Shown one piece after another: positions 62,085 through 64,000 of a stretch of DNA of 64,000 nt. The stretch comes from Streptomyces adelaidensis (GTDB lineage: Bacteria; Actinomycetota; Actinomycetes; Streptomycetales; Streptomycetaceae). The notes beneath the pieces were generated by a model that saw only the letters and a list, made by a program, of their open reading frames with translations, was not told the DNA's origin and did no database searches. The stretch lies in contig NZ_JAEMUX010000041.1 in the NCBI RefSeq assembly GCF_016598475.1, positions 1 to 64,000 of the forward strand. The letters are read 5' to 3'. How positions within the stretch are numbered: the first letter of the stretch is position 1; each line of letters begins with the position of its first letter. Position numbers and translations under genes: made by a program.

Positions 62085-64000
62085 GTGTCCCGCCCCGCAG
62101 CCCTCGCTCTGCCGCCCTGGCTCGCCCATGCTCTGCGTGCGCAAAGGGGGCCGGTGCCCTGGAACGCGGTGCTGCGGGGGGCGCTGGCCGGCGGGCCGTT
62201 GCTGCTCGTGGCCGTGTCGCTGGGCCGGCCGTCCGTCGGGGTCGTCGCCGCGCTCGGGGCCATGCTCGCCGGGATCAACGACCGGCCCGGGAGCCGACGG
62301 GTCTCCGTGCAGCGGCTCGGGGCGCCCGCGCTCGCGGGAGCCATGGGGCTGCTCGTGGGGACGTACGCCGGACAGCAGGTCGGGGCCGTCGTCCTCACCC
62401 TGCTGCTCACCGCGCTCGGGCTGCTCGCCGGCGGTATGAGCGCGGTCGGGCCCGTCGCGTCCGGGGCCGGGACGCAACTGCTCGTGGCCGCCGCCATCGG
62501 GGCCGGGATGCCGCTGCCCGAGACGGGATGGCAGCGGGCACTCGCCTACCTCGCCGGGGCCGGGTGGCTGCTCGTACTGCGCCTCGCCCTGCCCACCCCC
62601 GCGGTCCTCACCGCCGGTGACTACCGCTTCGACGGGGAACGGGACGCCGTCGCCGCCGTGTACGACGCGATCGCCGGGCTGCTGGACGCCGTCGGCACAC
62701 CGGACGCGACCCCTCGGCGGGTCGCGCTCACCGCCGCTCTCGACCATGCCCAGGACGCGCTCGCCGGGCCACGGCTGCGGCGGTACGCCAGTTCGTCGGC
62801 CGAGCGGCGGCTGCACACCCAGTACGCCGCCGCGCTGCCGCTGGCCGAGGCGGCGACCGCGCTGGCGTGGACCGGCGACGCCGTCGTCGGCCGCGCCTCC
62901 CACGGGCCCCGGCGACTGGCCGCCGCAGTCCGCGGCAACACCGCCACCGGCCCGCTGCCCGCCCCCTCCCGCTCCGCGCCCGCACTGCGCGCCCTCGACG
63001 ACGCGCTCCTGCACGCCGCGGAGGCCTTCGACCGGGGCGGCGACGCCCACGACCTGCACTCCCGCCGCCGTACCGTCGGCTCGCTCGGCCGGCTCGCGCT
63101 CGGGTCCGGCGGACGCGAGTACGGGCTGAGGGTCGCCCTCTCCTTCGGGGCCGCCGCGGCAGTGGCGCAGGCGCTGCACCACGAGTACTGGTACTGGCTG
63201 CCCGTGACCGCAGTGTTCCTGGTCAAGCCCGATCTCGGGCCGCTCGTGTCACGGGTGCTGTGCCGGGCCGCCGGCACCGTGCTGGGCGCCGTGCTCTTCG
63301 CCGGGTTCGCCGCCGTACTGCCCCGGCCGGAAGGGCTCATCGCGCCGGCCGTCCTCAGCGGGGCGCTCATACCCGTCGCCACCCGGCACTTCGCCGCCCA
63401 GACCGCCGTCGTCACCGTCCTCGTCCTCTCCCTCGTCATGGTCGGCGGCGAACCCCAGGCCTCCTGGAGCCGCATCGGCGAGACGCTCCTGGCCTGCGCC
63501 ATCGTCCTGATCGTCGGGCATCTGCCGATGCCGAAGGGGCAGCGCGGCGGGGGCGTACGCTCCCGGCTGACCGAAGCGGGTACGGCGGCATTCGCCTACC
63601 TCACGCACGTCCTGAACGAGTCGCACGTCCTGAGCGAGTCGCAGGCGCTGAGCGAGTCGCAGGCGCTGAGCGAGTCGCACGCGCTGAGCGGGCGCCCCGC
63701 CGGGGCCTCCGTCCCGGTCCGCGCCTTCGCGTCCAACGGGGTCTTCCTCCAAGGCGAGTCCGACGACCGTGCCGCCCGCTGGACCCTGCGCCGTGAGGCC
63801 TACCGCACGCTCGCCCAGGCCCGTACCACGATCGCGCTCTCCGGGGCCGAACTGCCCGCGCTGGCCCGGCACACCGAGGGCACCGACGAGGTCGCCGCCG
63901 ACCTCGAACGGCTCGTCGACACCACCACCGCCTGCGCCGTGCACCTGGACGACACCGGACGGCTCACCCGCCACCACACCGAGCGGCTCACGGCCCTCCT
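62085..64000 (+). CDS. FUSC-family integral membrane protein, 3' end outside the window
   Basis: The frame is open from a GTG at 62085 (AGGAG upstream) to the window end, 638 codons. Two blocks of transmembrane helices (about 28-170 and 350-480) flank a cytoplasmic helical region, the FUSC/YccS-like aromatic-acid exporter layout (LRVALSFGAAAAVAQALHHE, YWYWLPVTAVFLVKPDLGPL). An in-frame tandem repeat follows the second block. The transported substrate is unknown. Confidence 0.88.
   Translation, partial: MSRPAALALPPWLAHALRAQRGPVPWNAVLRGALAGGPLLLVAVSLGRPSVGVVAALGAMLAGINDRPGSRRVSVQRLGAPALAGAMGLLVGTYAGQQVGAVVLTLLLTALGLLAGGMSAVGPVASGAGTQLLVAAAIGAGMPLPETGWQRALAYLAGAGWLLVLRLALPTPAVLTAGDYRFDGERDAVAAVYDAIAGLLDAVGTPDATPRRVALTAALDHAQDALAGPRLRRYASSSAERRLHTQYAAALPLAEAATALAWTGDAVVGRASHGPRRLAAAVRGNTATGPLPAPSRSAPALRALDDALLHAAEAFDRGGDAHDLHSRRRTVGSLGRLALGSGGREYGLRVALSFGAAAAVAQALHHEYWYWLPVTAVFLVKPDLGPLVSRVLCRAAGTVLGAVLFAGFAAVLPRPEGLIAPAVLSGALIPVATRHFAAQTAVVTVLVLSLVMVGGEPQASWSRIGETLLACAIVLIVGHLPMPKGQRGGGVRSRLTEAGTAAFAYLTHVLNESHVLSESQALSESQALSESHALSGRPAGASVPVRAFASNGVFLQGESDDRAARWTLRREAYRTLAQARTTIALSGAELPALARHTEGTDEVAADLERLVDTTTACAVHLDDTGRLTRHHTERLTAL
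63606..63691 (+). repeat. 18-bp coding tandem repeat in the FUSC gene
   Basis: About 4.8 units of CAGGCGCTGAGCGAGTCG encode the hexapeptide QALSES with His/Gln variation, just after the last transmembrane block. Confidence 0.9.

Overview
The window is a high-GC actinobacterial chromosome segment, almost certainly Streptomyces. The evidence is strong G/C bias at third codon positions, frequent GTG starts, apparent leaderless genes, a DUF397/XRE/ATP-binding regulator trio, an SPW_0924-type micro-protein, and the order pdtaR - liv operon - polA - rpsA - coaE, which I associate with the conserved Streptomyces core. No replication origin, rRNA or CRISPR array was seen.

Core part (1 to about 33.6 kb). 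A partial HTH/LAGLIDADG-type gene and a tRNA with anticodon CAA lie at the left edge. Next come the ANTAR response regulator pdtaR and a convergent five-gene branched-chain amino-acid ABC operon (livK-H-M-G-F, minus strand). They are followed by two small envelope proteins, a PaaI thioesterase, a YdeP/FdhF-type molybdopterin oxidoreductase and polA. A 251-bp element with 25/26-matching terminal inverted repeats begins exactly at the polA stop codon. Then come a DUF4184 membrane protein, a secreted lytic transglycosylase, an SPW_0924 micro-protein, a DUF3068/PorA-like protein, hrpB, a methyltransferase, rpsA (with a clear promoter and a leader hairpin), a PAC2 protein, coaE, a TPR protein, a small membrane protein, a GNAT-like acyltransferase, a second methyltransferase, a DoxX protein, an S4 RNA-binding protein, a family-5 uracil-DNA glycosylase and prolyl aminopeptidase.

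Transition (33.6-38.7 kb). Two decayed gene fragments (a hydantoin-racemase-like piece and the C-terminal half of a GH6 cellulase with an in-frame stop) mark the core/accessory border. They are followed by RidA, an SDR, a small helical protein overlapping a nucleotidyltransferase, and a Ser/Thr kinase.

Defence-like island (38.7-61.7 kb). All large genes are on the plus strand. Module A is a SNF2-type helicase (DrmD-like) plus a giant PglX/DrmMI-like adenine methyltransferase, the same pair that opens class 1 DISARM. A hairpin terminator and an XRE-DUF397-ATP-binding regulatory cassette follow. Module B is a DUF262 protein, a DUF3696-type AAA ATPase and an unrecognised protein carrying a rare TTA codon. 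Module C is a 2222-residue DUF1998-type helicase with several zinc motifs and a C-terminal nuclease-like segment, translationally coupled to a RelE-like/UvrD helicase fusion. No phospholipase-D (DrmC) gene is visible, so this is not a textbook DISARM, and the giant helicase is closer in size to Druantia DruE. I propose that it is a composite or undescribed restriction/defence locus.

Right edge. A 26-bp tandem repeat array starts at the stop codon of the UvrD fusion. It is followed by a palindrome-rich intergenic region and a FUSC-family membrane protein that runs off the window.
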